NCBI GenBank assembly: GCA_001940725.1
Contig: MDVR01000093.1
Location: 1 to 9,754 of the forward strand
Direction: 5' to 3'
Source of the DNA: Candidatus Heimdallarchaeota archaeon LC_2
Lineage (GTDB): Archaea; Asgardarchaeota; Heimdallarchaeia; Heimdallarchaeales; Kariarchaeaceae
DNA: 9,754 nucleotides
Positions 1 to 6,348 of this stretch are shown piece by piece. Each line of letters starts with the position of its first letter. The stretch's first letter is position 1. The position numbers and the translations under genes are program-made. The notes under the pieces are model-generated. The model saw only the letters and a list, made by a program, of their open reading frames with translations. It did not search any database and had not been told where the DNA came from.

Positions 1-418
1 AAAAAAAAGTGAAAATTGAATCTTCTTTAGCTGTAGTTGAAAAAGAAATTATGGTGACGCTAGTGGCCCAAAGGATTGCCGAGAGGTATCCAATTGTCTC
101 ATCGTATAGTTCCTTTCCCAAATAATATATTGGATATATTGTTAGACTTGCAAAGATCACATTTGGTAGTCTTAATGCAAACTCAGAATTCCCAATTAAT
201 AAAACAGAAAGAGTGGCGAATATTTTCATAATTGCAGGATGTTGAGCATTTCCCGAAAAATTAAACTCGAGGTATTCTTGAACCGCTATTGCTTTTAAAA
301 CTTCATCTTCACTTAATCCATAATCTTCGATAATCATGATTCTTAGAATAAATCCGATTGCAAAGATTAGAAAGAGTCTAATTTGAACACCTCTTTCATT
401 CAAAGCTTGATTTACCAC
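1..418 (-). CDS. GT-C glycosyltransferase, PMT/ArnT-like, N-terminal part (runs off the window)
   Basis: Partial gene: 139 N-terminal residues are visible and the frame is still open at base 1. The start is read as GTG at 418-416, because the frame has a TGA at 430-428 and a TGAGG ribosome-binding site (430-426) sits 7 nt before this GTG. The protein has a first membrane helix at about residues 13-30, then a luminal/extracytoplasmic loop with the acidic motif SEDE (36-39), an HP pair (60-61), the stretch SEFALRLPN (78-86), and a loop with KEDS (131-134) in the place where archaeal PMT_2 proteins usually carry a basic residue followed by E-D. This layout is characteristic of polyprenyl-phosphate-sugar-dependent GT-C enzymes (GT39/GT83, PMT_2), which transfer a sugar from a lipid carrier to protein or lipid on the outer face of the membrane. 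Acceptor and sugar are unknown. It lies 23 nt behind the response regulator gene and is probably cotranscribed with it. Confidence 0.8.
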   Translation of the reverse strand, partial: MVNQALNERGVQIRLFLIFAIGFILRIMIIEDYGLSEDEVLKAIAVQEYLEFNFSGNAQHPAIMKIFATLSVLLIGNSEFALRLPNVIFASLTIYPIYYLGKELYDETIGYLSAILWATSVTIISFSTTAKEDSIFTFF

Positions 419-425
419 AATTCTG

Positions 426-430
426 CCTCA
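426..430 (-). promoter_or_regulatory. Shine-Dalgarno site deciding the GTG start of the glycosyltransferase
   Basis: TGAGG on the minus strand, 7 nt before GTG at 418-416. It complements the 3' end of 16S rRNA and suits an internal gene of an operon. The TGA of this same motif also closes the glycosyltransferase reading frame upstream, so no earlier in-frame start is possible except near-cognate ATT. Confidence 0.55.
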
Positions 431-441
431 CGAAATTATCA

Positions 442-804
442 TTAGGATTCGGATAAAGCAGATTCTATATTTGACAATGTAACAGGTTTTACGATATAAG
501 AATCAACTTGAATTTCTTTTTTAATTTCTGATTTTATTTCATCCGATGATATAAACAAAATTCTTGTGGTTTTGCCAGATTCCAGATCCTCTGAATTAAC
601 ATATTTGATGAAATCTACACCAGATATGTTCCCAGGCATAATCGCATCAACTGTTACAATTTGAGGCTTGTGTGTAGAAAATAAATCCATCCCCTGTTGG
701 CCATCTTTTGCAATTCCAACAACATTGTGACCCAATTTTGTAAAATATCCTTTAAGTGCATGGTTCGCAAGAATAGAATCGTCAACAATTAGAACGTCCA
801 TCAT
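442..804 (-). CDS. Single-domain response regulator (CheY-like receiver)
   Basis: A 120-residue stand-alone receiver domain with no output domain. The full active site is visible: acidic pair D8-D9, phospho-acceptor D53 in VTVDAIMPG, serines S86-S87 at the end of beta-4, aromatic Y103 and invariant K106-P107. It should accept a phosphoryl group from a histidine kinase and act by protein-protein contact, as CheY-type proteins do; no kinase or partner gene lies within the window. The start codons ATG ATG are adjacent (804-802 and 801-799), so either may be used. No Shine-Dalgarno motif precedes them, and a TATA-like element centred 26 nt upstream fits a leaderless mRNA. The gene is followed after 23 nt by a GT-C glycosyltransferase on the same strand, suggesting an operon; a role in controlling surface glycosylation or a sensor-linked membrane process is only inferred. 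Confidence 0.93.
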   Translation of the reverse strand: MMDVLIVDDSILANHALKGYFTKLGHNVVGIAKDGQQGMDLFSTHKPQIVTVDAIMPGNISGVDFIKYVNSEDLESGKTTRILFISSDEIKSEIKKEIQVDSYIVKPVTLSNIESALSES

Positions 805-821
805 TTTTTTGAAGAACTACT

Positions 822-838
822 AAACCTTAAGTAGGTTT
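822..838 (-). promoter_or_regulatory. TATA-like element of the response regulator gene overlapped by a dyad
   Basis: On the minus strand TACTTAA (833-827) is centred 26 nt before the ATG at 804, the spacing expected for a leaderless archaeal transcript. The same bases form the spacer of a perfect inverted repeat, AAACC (822-826) and GGTTT (834-838), so a bound dimer would cover the TATA box. The TATA match is weak and the dyad arms are only 5 bp long. Confidence 0.35.
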
Positions 839-937
839 CTTTTTGATTATAATAATCTCATCTGATGCTCTAATATTCTAATCATAATTATTTTTGAAAA
901 TTAAACATTTTTATTTAACATCGATCAATGAACTATT

Positions 938-983
938 GTCAATATAAAGTCGAATTTGACACATTTTAATAATTATGTATATT
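938..983 (+). promoter_or_regulatory. Candidate promoter region of the plus-strand glycosyltransferase
   Basis: Two TATA-like elements lie before the gene at 1009. The first, AATATAAAG (941-949), is nested inside an inverted repeat GTCAA (938-942)/TTGAC (956-960) and would start RNA near 971. The second, TTATGTATATT (973-983), would start RNA near 1004, giving an almost leaderless message for the ATG at 1009. The sequence does not say which is used. Confidence 0.4.
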
Positions 984-1001
984 AAGGAGATTGAGGATTA
1001 A
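975..1001 (+). other. Possible 8-codon upstream ORF before the glycosyltransferase
   Basis: ATG at 975 opens a short frame (MYIKEIED) that stops with TAA at 999-1001, 7 nt before the ATG at 1009. If transcription begins at the first TATA-like element, this ATG would sit about 4 nt from the 5' end of the RNA and could be translated, and its GAGG (993-996) could assist re-initiation at 1009. A frame this short arises readily by chance, and it disappears from the message if the second TATA box is used. Confidence 0.15.
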
Positions 1002-1008
1002 GTACGGT

Positions 1009-2262
1009 ATGGAGAAAGTTACATTAGATTTTGAGAAATCCAAATATAACTCTCTAAAAAGAATTACCTCATTAGATTATCTTATTGATCACAAGATAAA
1101 AATTTGGTTTATAGGTTTTTTAATTCGGTTAATATTGTCGCCTTGGCTGATTGATACATACGATTATAGAGTGTTTAGAATACCTGTTGCTCAGGGGCTT
1201 TTGGAAGGAGGTGCACTTTATAATGATGTACACTATAACCACATGCCAATTTATCCTTATTTGACATGGTTAATGGTGTCCATTGTTGGATTTGAAAATC
1301 CATTTATTACATCGTTAGCAATTAAGCTCCCCCAGACTGTAGCTGATTCATTAATTCCATTTGTTATATTTAAAATTGGTACAAAATTAAATAAAAAAGA
1401 GATTGGTTTGCGAGCTTCTGTACTCTATGCATTAAATCCAATTCCAATATATGAGATCATGTGGGCTACTTTTCATTCTATTGCATCCTTGTTTTTACTA
1501 CTAGCGTTTTATTATTTATTGGGAAATCGCCCTCTGTTTACTGGTCTCTTCATTTCATTGGGATTTCTTACGTCTCAATTTCCATTGTTTTTCTTTATAA
1601 TTGTGGGAGGGTATTGGATAAGAGAGTTCAAGAAGATTATTTTATCTTTCACATCCTTTTTACTTACATCTGCTAGCTTAATTGCTATTGTTCTAATTCC
1701 AAATGGCACATCGTTAAGTCAAATGCTTACCGATCTTGGATCTCATCCATCTTACCAAGCAACCGGACAACAATGTCCTCGACCGATTTTAATCATGGCA
1801 AATATACTATTTGGAATAACAATTGATGTATTAAATTTATTTTCAATACTATTATTTCTGAGTTTTGCCATGGTTCCTGTATATTATATGATTAAACATA
1901 AGAAAGAAAATCTAATTTTTAATTATGTTGTATATGAATTTGTTTTACTCACGATCTTCTTCTATTGTGTCCATACAAAATACATACTTTGGTCACTGCC
2001 TCTTATTATCTTTTGGAGTATTGAGAGAGTAGAAGTTTTTGGAAAGATCCCAAAATATATTTTAATCGGTTATGTTTTACGAAGGATATTTTTTTACATA
2101 CCACGTGATTATCACCCTAATGATATTAGTTTTGGAATTCTAGGATTTCTATTTGCTGAGTTGATTCTTGGGATAATTGGACTTTCTATTTGTAGACAAA
2201 TTATTAGAGAAATGCGAGCTGAGCAATTTCATTTATTGGAAAGATCAATGTTTTCAGCTTGA
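1009..2262 (+). CDS. Polytopic GT-C membrane glycosyltransferase
   Basis: A 417-residue, very hydrophobic protein with roughly ten predicted membrane helices after a charged cytoplasmic N-terminus. Features of GT-C enzymes of the PIG-M/GT87-like group are visible: acidic residues D49 and D52 after the first helix in PWLIDTYDY; the loop LLEGGALY...HMPIYPYL (64-85) like the family's G-x-x-x-Y...PP-x-x-Y pattern; a KLPQTVADSL helix start (107-116); NP (143-144) followed by WATFH (152-156), where many relatives have GQFD; and VHTKYILWSLPL (321-332), the usual C-terminal motif. Such enzymes use a polyprenyl-phosphate sugar donor at the membrane; donor and acceptor are not deducible. The frame can be extended to a TTG at 991, but TATA spacing and the AGGAGA lying directly against that TTG favour ATG 1009. 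It is the only plus-strand gene, divergent from the response regulator/GT-C pair and convergent with spt5, 13 nt from its stop. Confidence 0.78.
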   Translation: MEKVTLDFEKSKYNSLKRITSLDYLIDHKIKIWFIGFLIRLILSPWLIDTYDYRVFRIPVAQGLLEGGALYNDVHYNHMPIYPYLTWLMVSIVGFENPFITSLAIKLPQTVADSLIPFVIFKIGTKLNKKEIGLRASVLYALNPIPIYEIMWATFHSIASLFLLLAFYYLLGNRPLFTGLFISLGFLTSQFPLFFFIIVGGYWIREFKKIILSFTSFLLTSASLIAIVLIPNGTSLSQMLTDLGSHPSYQATGQQCPRPILIMANILFGITIDVLNLFSILLFLSFAMVPVYYMIKHKKENLIFNYVVYEFVLLTIFFYCVHTKYILWSLPLIIFWSIERVEVFGKIPKYILIGYVLRRIFFYIPRDYHPNDISFGILGFLFAELILGIIGLSICRQIIREMRAEQFHLLERSMFSA

Positions 2263-2275
2263 GTATTATTAAAAA

Positions 2276-2767
2276 TTAAAGACTGAATTTCCCAAATTTG
2301 GATTGTTCATCATCTTCATCTTTTGTACGAATACGTTTTACATAATCTGCATGAATTCTAACTGGAAGTGCCATAGTACTATCAAGTAATTCAGCAGTAA
2401 TCTCTTGGGATGTATCTTCGATACGAGTGAGTTTGGCACGTAAGCCTTTGAAAGGTCCGTCAATAATTTCCACAATATCTCCAGTTTCCAAACCCTCAAC
2501 TGATGGTCTGGGATTAAGAAAATCACCTAATTCTTCTATGGGGACCTCTCGATTTCCTACTGCTCGACCTGAAATCACTTTAATTTGACTTACAGTGGCT
2601 TCAATTTTAATTTGACTTTCTCCTTCAATAAAACAATATCCTTTCAATGTATCAGGAATAAGAATTGCATAAATTCCCGAATCCTCTTTGCTTGCCTTAA
2701 TTTGAGATAATCTGGCTAATGATTTTTCTTGACCCATCTTAGTTCTAAATGTAAAAATTGAAGTCAT
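2276..2767 (-). CDS. spt5: Transcription elongation factor Spt5 (archaeal NusG homologue)
   Basis: A 163-residue protein with the two domains of archaeal Spt5: an NGN domain (about 1-85, opening SIFTFRTKMGQEK and containing the core GYCFIEGE at 43-50) and a KOW domain (about 92-145, LETGDIVEIIDGPFKGLRA). A short acidic/basic tail, DEDDEQSKFGKFSL, follows. With Spt4 it forms a clamp over the RNA polymerase cleft to promote processivity, and the KOW domain can contact the ribosome. The length is typical of archaeal Spt5, and the multiple KOW repeats and C-terminal repeat tail of eukaryotic SPT5 are absent. The ATG follows the secE stop after 6 nt, with TGAG of the secE end serving as a plausible ribosome-binding site. 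No ribosomal protein L11 gene follows; after the TAA there is only TTTTT and the convergent glycosyltransferase. Confidence 0.95.
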   Translation of the reverse strand: MTSIFTFRTKMGQEKSLARLSQIKASKEDSGIYAILIPDTLKGYCFIEGESQIKIEATVSQIKVISGRAVGNREVPIEELGDFLNPRPSVEGLETGDIVEIIDGPFKGLRAKLTRIEDTSQEITAELLDSTMALPVRIHADYVKRIRTKDEDDEQSKFGKFSL

Positions 2768-2773
2768 AATAAC

Positions 2774-2968
2774 TCACGCTGAGGTTGAATCCACAATAAA
2801 ATCGACTAATAGACCTACAACAAAACCTATTGCACCAATAAAAAGTAAACCTAAAGCTACAATTCTTGAAGTTGTCACAACTTCTCTTCTCGAGGGTCTT
2901 CGAGTACTTTTAAACAATAGTCGCTTCGACTTAATATAATAACGAGATGCAGTATCAACAAATCCCAT
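2774..2968 (-). CDS. secE: Preprotein translocase subunit SecE/Sec61-gamma
   Basis: A 64-residue tail-anchored type protein. It begins with an amphipathic helix (about 3-20, FVDTASRYYIKSKRLLF), then has the positively charged hinge RRPSRREVVTTSR (23-35) that matches the K-P-x-x-x-E-F type hinge of Sec61-gamma, and ends with a single membrane helix (about 37-58) rich in G, L, I and V. It clamps the two halves of SecY in the Sec translocon. The length and single helix are standard for archaeal SecE. It is the first gene of an operon with spt5, an arrangement widespread in Archaea. No Shine-Dalgarno is present; a clear TATA box lies about 25 nt before the ATG, so the mRNA is probably leaderless. 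Confidence 0.93.
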   Translation of the reverse strand: MGFVDTASRYYIKSKRLLFKSTRRPSRREVVTTSRIVALGLLFIGAIGFVVGLLVDFIVDSTSA

Positions 2969-2987
2969 TTACTTCATATCGCAAACA

Positions 2988-2998
2988 GATATATAGAT
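2988..2998 (-). promoter_or_regulatory. TATA box of the secE-spt5 operon
   Basis: ATCTATATATC on the minus strand has its TATATA core (2995-2990) centred about 25 nt upstream of the secE ATG. This is the best TATA match in the window and places transcription start at or next to the start codon. Confidence 0.65.
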
Positions 2999-3043
2999 AA
3001 AAAAGTAATCGATACGAAGCTCTAAATATTTCACATGATAATT

Positions 3044-4153
3044 TTAATACCAATCTTTCCAAATGTTGTCGGTTTTTGTGTTATTGAAATATTCCCTATG
3101 GTCTGTCTTAACTGTTTCTCTTGATTTTATCTTGTTAACTTGCAAAGAATTACAATTTTTCAGTTCCATTGCAGGAATATCACAGGTGTAATTAATCGAG
3201 TAAGCCATTTGTTCAGGATATCCATAATAAGTCAAAATTTGAGATGGTTGTATTTTCAATGCGGTTTCAAGTAACTCTTCATAACTTGCATGTGTAGATA
3301 AATTAGAAGTGAAATCAAAAGAATTGAAACCATATTTTGCAGATTGGCCAGTAACAATCCCGATTTTAACTTTGTCTCTACTAAATTCTATAGAATCTTT
3401 GACATATTCTAAATTACTCTTAGCACGAGGAATTAAGATCACTGAAGCAGTATCAATTTTTGAATTCTCATCTAAAATATGGTATTTTAGATTTACATCA
3501 TATTTCATGTAAATATCATTAATAATTGATATTTTTGGATGAACATAAATATTTAATTTAGGGGCAAGGAGGTTTAAAAATCTGATTAATTCCTGTGCTC
3601 CACCTAGATGAGCTAGGTTAATAATTGGATTTTTTTCTTCTTTCAAGGTTGATAAAATCCAAACCAAAAGCCTTTGTCTTTCATTTAGTCGATCATCAAA
3701 ATGGATCTTATTATCGCCATATGTTGAATCTAGAATGGTAATATCAATATCTTTAGGGATATCAGCTCCTTCTACGGTAATTAAGGGCTCTGGACAGAAA
3801 TCTCCGGTAAAATGGATGGATTCATTCCCACATCTAACAACAATTTGAGCAGCTCCTAATAAATGTCCCGCTTTAATAAATTCAATTTCAAAATCTTCAA
3901 TTTCAAAAGGTTCATAGAAATTTTTTGTCATGATCTTTCTGGCATTTTTCTTAGGCTGAGATACATTGAATAAATCAATAGTTTGAGGTGTTGTATAAGT
4001 ATTGGAATTGTTGGATAATGCAGCTGTATGATCGCTGTGCGCATGGGTAACGATGGTTGGTATCGCAAGACCAGTTTTGGAAATTTCTGGATCGATCAAA
4101 AGTTTCTTACCATTATGAGTTAGTAAAATACCTTTTGAATAAGAAATCTCCAC
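3044..4153 (-). CDS. Metallo-beta-lactamase/beta-CASP-like exonuclease-type hydrolase
   Basis: A 369-residue member of the metallo-beta-lactamase fold. Visible metal-site motifs are D21 (LLIDPE), H37-A-H39-S-D41-H42, H97 in AGHLLGAAQ, D118 in FTGDF, and D142 in DSTYGD. Downstream are LGGAQELIRFLN (183-194), resembling the G-x-A-Q-E-L-L helix of the beta-CASP domain, and STHASYEEL (286-294), whose H288 fits the beta-CASP C histidine. These features suit the exonuclease branch of RNA/DNA-processing MBL proteins (Ysh1/CPSF-like or ligase-associated exonuclease-like, COG1236). There is no N-terminal KH pair as in archaeal aCPSF1. The nucleic-acid substrate is unknown. The start is GTG at 4153, since TAA closes the frame 27 nt upstream; a GGAG lies 10 nt before it. 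The C-terminal tail after about residue 340 is polar and not recognised. Confidence 0.82.
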   Translation of the reverse strand: MEISYSKGILLTHNGKKLLIDPEISKTGLAIPTIVTHAHSDHTAALSNNSNTYTTPQTIDLFNVSQPKKNARKIMTKNFYEPFEIEDFEIEFIKAGHLLGAAQIVVRCGNESIHFTGDFCPEPLITVEGADIPKDIDITILDSTYGDNKIHFDDRLNERQRLLVWILSTLKEEKNPIINLAHLGGAQELIRFLNLLAPKLNIYVHPKISIINDIYMKYDVNLKYHILDENSKIDTASVILIPRAKSNLEYVKDSIEFSRDKVKIGIVTGQSAKYGFNSFDFTSNLSTHASYEELLETALKIQPSQILTYYGYPEQMAYSINYTCDIPAMELKNCNSLQVNKIKSRETVKTDHREYFNNTKTDNIWKDWY

Positions 4154-4174
4154 AGATTTGCATCTCCTACATCC

Positions 4175-4227
4175 ATTTTAAACAGCTTTGATCTGATGAA
4201 ATGAAATTGAATTTCTGTTTAAATATA
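4175..4227 (-). promoter_or_regulatory. Candidate promoter elements of the beta-CASP-like gene
   Basis: Two minus-strand TATA-like elements are present. TATATTTAAA (4227-4218) would give a leader of about 44 nt that contains TAGGAGA, a good ribosome-binding site. TTTAAAAT (4182-4175) is centred 25-26 nt before the GTG and would give a leaderless message. The upstream element is the better TATA match, and the GGAG favours it. Confidence 0.4.
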
Positions 4228-4247
4228 CCCTAATCACCAAGTTGAAA

Positions 4248-4745
4248 TTATTGTTCGACATATTTGAATCGACTTGGTCTACCGAGATATTGAATTATAG
4301 TAGTGTCATCCTTAGCAAGTTCTCTAGCAGCTTGTCTAGTAGTGGGTCCTGGCATTTTTAACATTTCAGAAATCTGGGTTGTTGTCAATTCAGTTCCAGG
4401 ATTGTTCATCAATACTTCTTTGATTCTTTCCTTTGATGTACGTTTCTGTTTAGGGATCCCACCAGAAATATAAACACCACTTCCTTCTTGCAGCTTAGAA
4501 AATTCATCTTGAATAATTTGCTTTAACATCATAGGAATTTGCGTTTGAACTTCAGAACTCATGCTCATTGCATTTTCATCTAATGCAATACTTGAAGAAC
4601 CACCGTCTTTTTCAGTTAAAAATTCATATTTCCGACGTTCCATAAATTGTTTCACGTCATAAAAAATTGCAACGGGTACTCGCAAATTTCTGTAGCCGTC
4701 GTCCCACACCTTCTGAGGCCCTTTTCTAGTTAAACTATTTGACAT
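4248..4745 (-). CDS. Winged helix-turn-helix DNA-binding protein, family not recognised
   Basis: A 165-residue protein in three parts. The N-terminus (1-45) is basic and aromatic, with QKVWDDGYRNLRVPVAIFYD followed by a helical stretch VKQFMERRKYEF. The middle (46-102) is low-complexity and Ser/Met-rich with one probable helix, IPMMLKQIIQDEFSKL (70-85). The C-terminus (104-163) reads as a winged helix: helix SKERIKEVLMNN, then TTTQISEML, then recognition helix GPTTRQAARELAKDD, then a wing of IIQYLGRPSRFKYV. This suggests a small chromatin-associated or regulatory DNA-binding protein. No ligand or phosphorylation domain is seen. A TATA-like box (TTATGAAA, 4778-4771) sits 29-30 nt before the ATG. 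The gene stands alone, with separate promoters before it and before the downstream nuclease-like gene, so its targets cannot be inferred. Confidence 0.75.
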   Translation of the reverse strand: MSNSLTRKGPQKVWDDGYRNLRVPVAIFYDVKQFMERRKYEFLTEKDGGSSSIALDENAMSMSSEVQTQIPMMLKQIIQDEFSKLQEGSGVYISGGIPKQKRTSKERIKEVLMNNPGTELTTTQISEMLKMPGPTTRQAARELAKDDTTIIQYLGRPSRFKYVEQ

Positions 4746-4770
4746 CCAATTACTCTATATCTATCACCTA

Positions 4771-4785
4771 TTTCATAAATTTAAA
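4771..4785 (-). promoter_or_regulatory. TATA-like element of the winged-helix gene
   Basis: TTTAAATTTATGAAA on the minus strand lies 26-40 nt before the ATG at 4745. Its TTATGAAA portion is centred about 30 nt upstream, predicting a leader of only a few nucleotides. No convincing Shine-Dalgarno lies closer to the start. Confidence 0.4.
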
Positions 4786-4874
4786 CTATTTGTTGAATGT
4801 AAACATATAATCAATAACCATCATTAACTTATAGGGAATTCAATATTACTTGCATTTAATGGAAAGTATAAATT

Positions 4875-4889
4875 AAAAAATTGTTAACA
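4875..4889 (-). terminator. Likely U-tract terminator after the M20 peptidase gene
   Basis: Immediately after the TAG (4892-4890) the minus strand reads the perfect 8-bp palindrome TGTTAACA (4889-4882), then A, then TTTTTT (4880-4875). Archaeal polymerases stop at oligo-U tracts without a strong hairpin, so the T6 run is the relevant signal. The palindrome is too short to form a stable stem. Confidence 0.4.
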
Positions 4890-6275
4890 CTATAGATTTT
4901 CATCATTAACTTTACTAGCTAATAATTTCATAAGTTCTACGGACGTTATTACTCCACTCTTGAAGTAATTCAAATCTAAATTCTCGTTAGGGCTGTGATT
5001 ATTCTCATCTGCTAAGGCATATGGAATCAAGAAAACAGGTCTATCTAGGATTCTAGGAAACAGTTGAATTGGTAAACTTCCTCCAAGCCGGGGAACTAAT
5101 ACAGGCTCAACTCCAAACCCTTTTCTCGTTGCTTCCTGAATAATATTTAAAAATTTTGAATTTAGTGATGAAGTCGAAGGTGCCATTGTACCTTCCATAT
5201 CAATTTCTATGGCATTTTCAATTCCATTGGTTTTACTCCATTTAATTATATGATCTTTAATTAATCTCGAAATTTTTTCAGGATTTTGGTTAGAAACTAG
5301 TCTACAATCTATGCTCAAATATGTTTCTGATGGGATAATCGTTCTCCTCTCGTTCTTTACACCCCCTGCTAAAAGACCATTAATATTTAGTGTAGGCCAT
5401 GCTTCGTTTAAGAATGGGTGAGAATATTCATTCACCCTAATTGCAGGTGTGATATCTCTATCACTGATGATTTTATTGTAAACTGGCTCTAAATTTTTGA
5501 GAGCTGTTTTTTCTAATTCTGATAATTCTTCTATATCATCATAAAAACCATCAATCAGTACTTTACCACTTTCATCAATCATTGTTCTAACAAGATTCAA
5601 TGCATCGAATGTAGCAGATCTGCCAACTCCCCCAAAATTACCAGAGTGTAGATCTATTTTATTATGTTTGATTTTTATCTGAAATGAGACTATTCCTCTA
5701 ACACCCCCTACGATAGTGGGTGCAGTTTCTATTAATGATGGACCATCAGAAACAATTACAAAATCTGCCATTAACAATTCTTTATTTTGTTCAACAACTG
5801 CTGGCAGGGAAAATGAACCCAATTCTTCATCTCCATCTAATATAAATTTAATATTGACTTTATTGAATTCTTCGGGGTAATTTTCTTTAAAATATCTTAA
5901 ACCCATTAGGTGGGCATAATGCTGTCCCTTATTATCAGCCGATCCTCTTCCAAATAACTTGTCACCGATTTTTGTTGCTTCAAATGGAGGTGTATTCCAT
6001 AAATCAATATCTCCTTCGGGTTGAACATCATAGTGACCATATAATAATACACTTGGATTTTTTGGATCTGATAATGAATGTCCAAATAAGACATCATTAC
6101 CAGAGGAAGGGATTCTTCTAGTCTGTAATCCTGATTTTTCCAATAACCTTAAAGCAAAATCTCCTGCTATTTTAGTTTCATCTTGATTTCTGCTTCTGCT
6201 TGGTAAAGCAATATAATCACTTAATTCTGACAAATAGTCGATTTCATCTAGCCAGTTAAGTATTTGATTTCTCAT
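4890..6275 (-). CDS. M20 family metallopeptidase (dipeptidase/ArgE-DapE type)
   Basis: A 461-residue di-zinc hydrolase of the M20 clan, closest in pattern to CNDP-like dipeptidases. Metal and catalytic residues are all in place: H81 and catalytic D83 in GHYDVQP, bridging D114 in GRGSADNKGQ, general base E150 and metal ligand E151 in LDGDEELGS, D177 in VSDGPS, and H427 in ADENNHSPNENL. H210 in DLHSG at the start of the lid/dimerisation domain (about 190-320) matches the family, as does the RLGGSLPI substrate loop (396-403). No signal peptide is present, so it is cytoplasmic and probably cleaves dipeptides or N-acyl amino acids; the substrate cannot be chosen from sequence. The length is normal. 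A TATA-like box 25-26 nt before the ATG predicts a leaderless mRNA separate from the Rieske-TPP gene upstream. Confidence 0.92.
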   Translation of the reverse strand: MRNQILNWLDEIDYLSELSDYIALPSRSRNQDETKIAGDFALRLLEKSGLQTRRIPSSGNDVLFGHSLSDPKNPSVLLYGHYDVQPEGDIDLWNTPPFEATKIGDKLFGRGSADNKGQHYAHLMGLRYFKENYPEEFNKVNIKFILDGDEELGSFSLPAVVEQNKELLMADFVIVSDGPSLIETAPTIVGGVRGIVSFQIKIKHNKIDLHSGNFGGVGRSATFDALNLVRTMIDESGKVLIDGFYDDIEELSELEKTALKNLEPVYNKIISDRDITPAIRVNEYSHPFLNEAWPTLNINGLLAGGVKNERRTIIPSETYLSIDCRLVSNQNPEKISRLIKDHIIKWSKTNGIENAIEIDMEGTMAPSTSSLNSKFLNIIQEATRKGFGVEPVLVPRLGGSLPIQLFPRILDRPVFLIPYALADENNHSPNENLDLNYFKSGVITSVELMKLLASKVNDENL

Positions 6276-6296
6276 AATATATTTTCACTTAGAGTG

Positions 6297-6304
6297 TTTA
6301 TTAA
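6297..6304 (-). promoter_or_regulatory. TATA-like element of the M20 peptidase gene
   Basis: TTAATAAA on the minus strand is centred about 25.5 nt before the ATG at 6275, the spacing for a leaderless archaeal transcript. A second AT-rich run, AAAATATATT, abuts the start codon and is too close to act as its TATA box. Confidence 0.4.
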
Positions 6305-6348
6305 CTTTATTTGATTCGAATTTGGTAAATTGACCATTGATTAAATAA

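Noticed and set aside
1..8. Run of eight A at the left edge
   Set aside because: On the coding strand it is phenylalanine codons of the glycosyltransferase membrane helix, not a terminator or repeat.
991..1008. TTG at 991 as the start of the plus-strand glycosyltransferase
   Set aside because: The purine-rich AGGAGA abuts it with no usable spacing, and a TATA-like element at 973-983 would place the RNA start after it; ATG 1009 fits better.
805..1008. A small RNA or tRNA gene in the largest intergenic gap
   Set aside because: No tRNA-like stems or conserved loops were seen; the gap is AT-rich and is explained by two divergent promoters.
3309..3512. Plus-strand frame of 67 codons
   Set aside because: Antisense to the beta-CASP-like gene, with no start signal and no domain; treated as a shadow.
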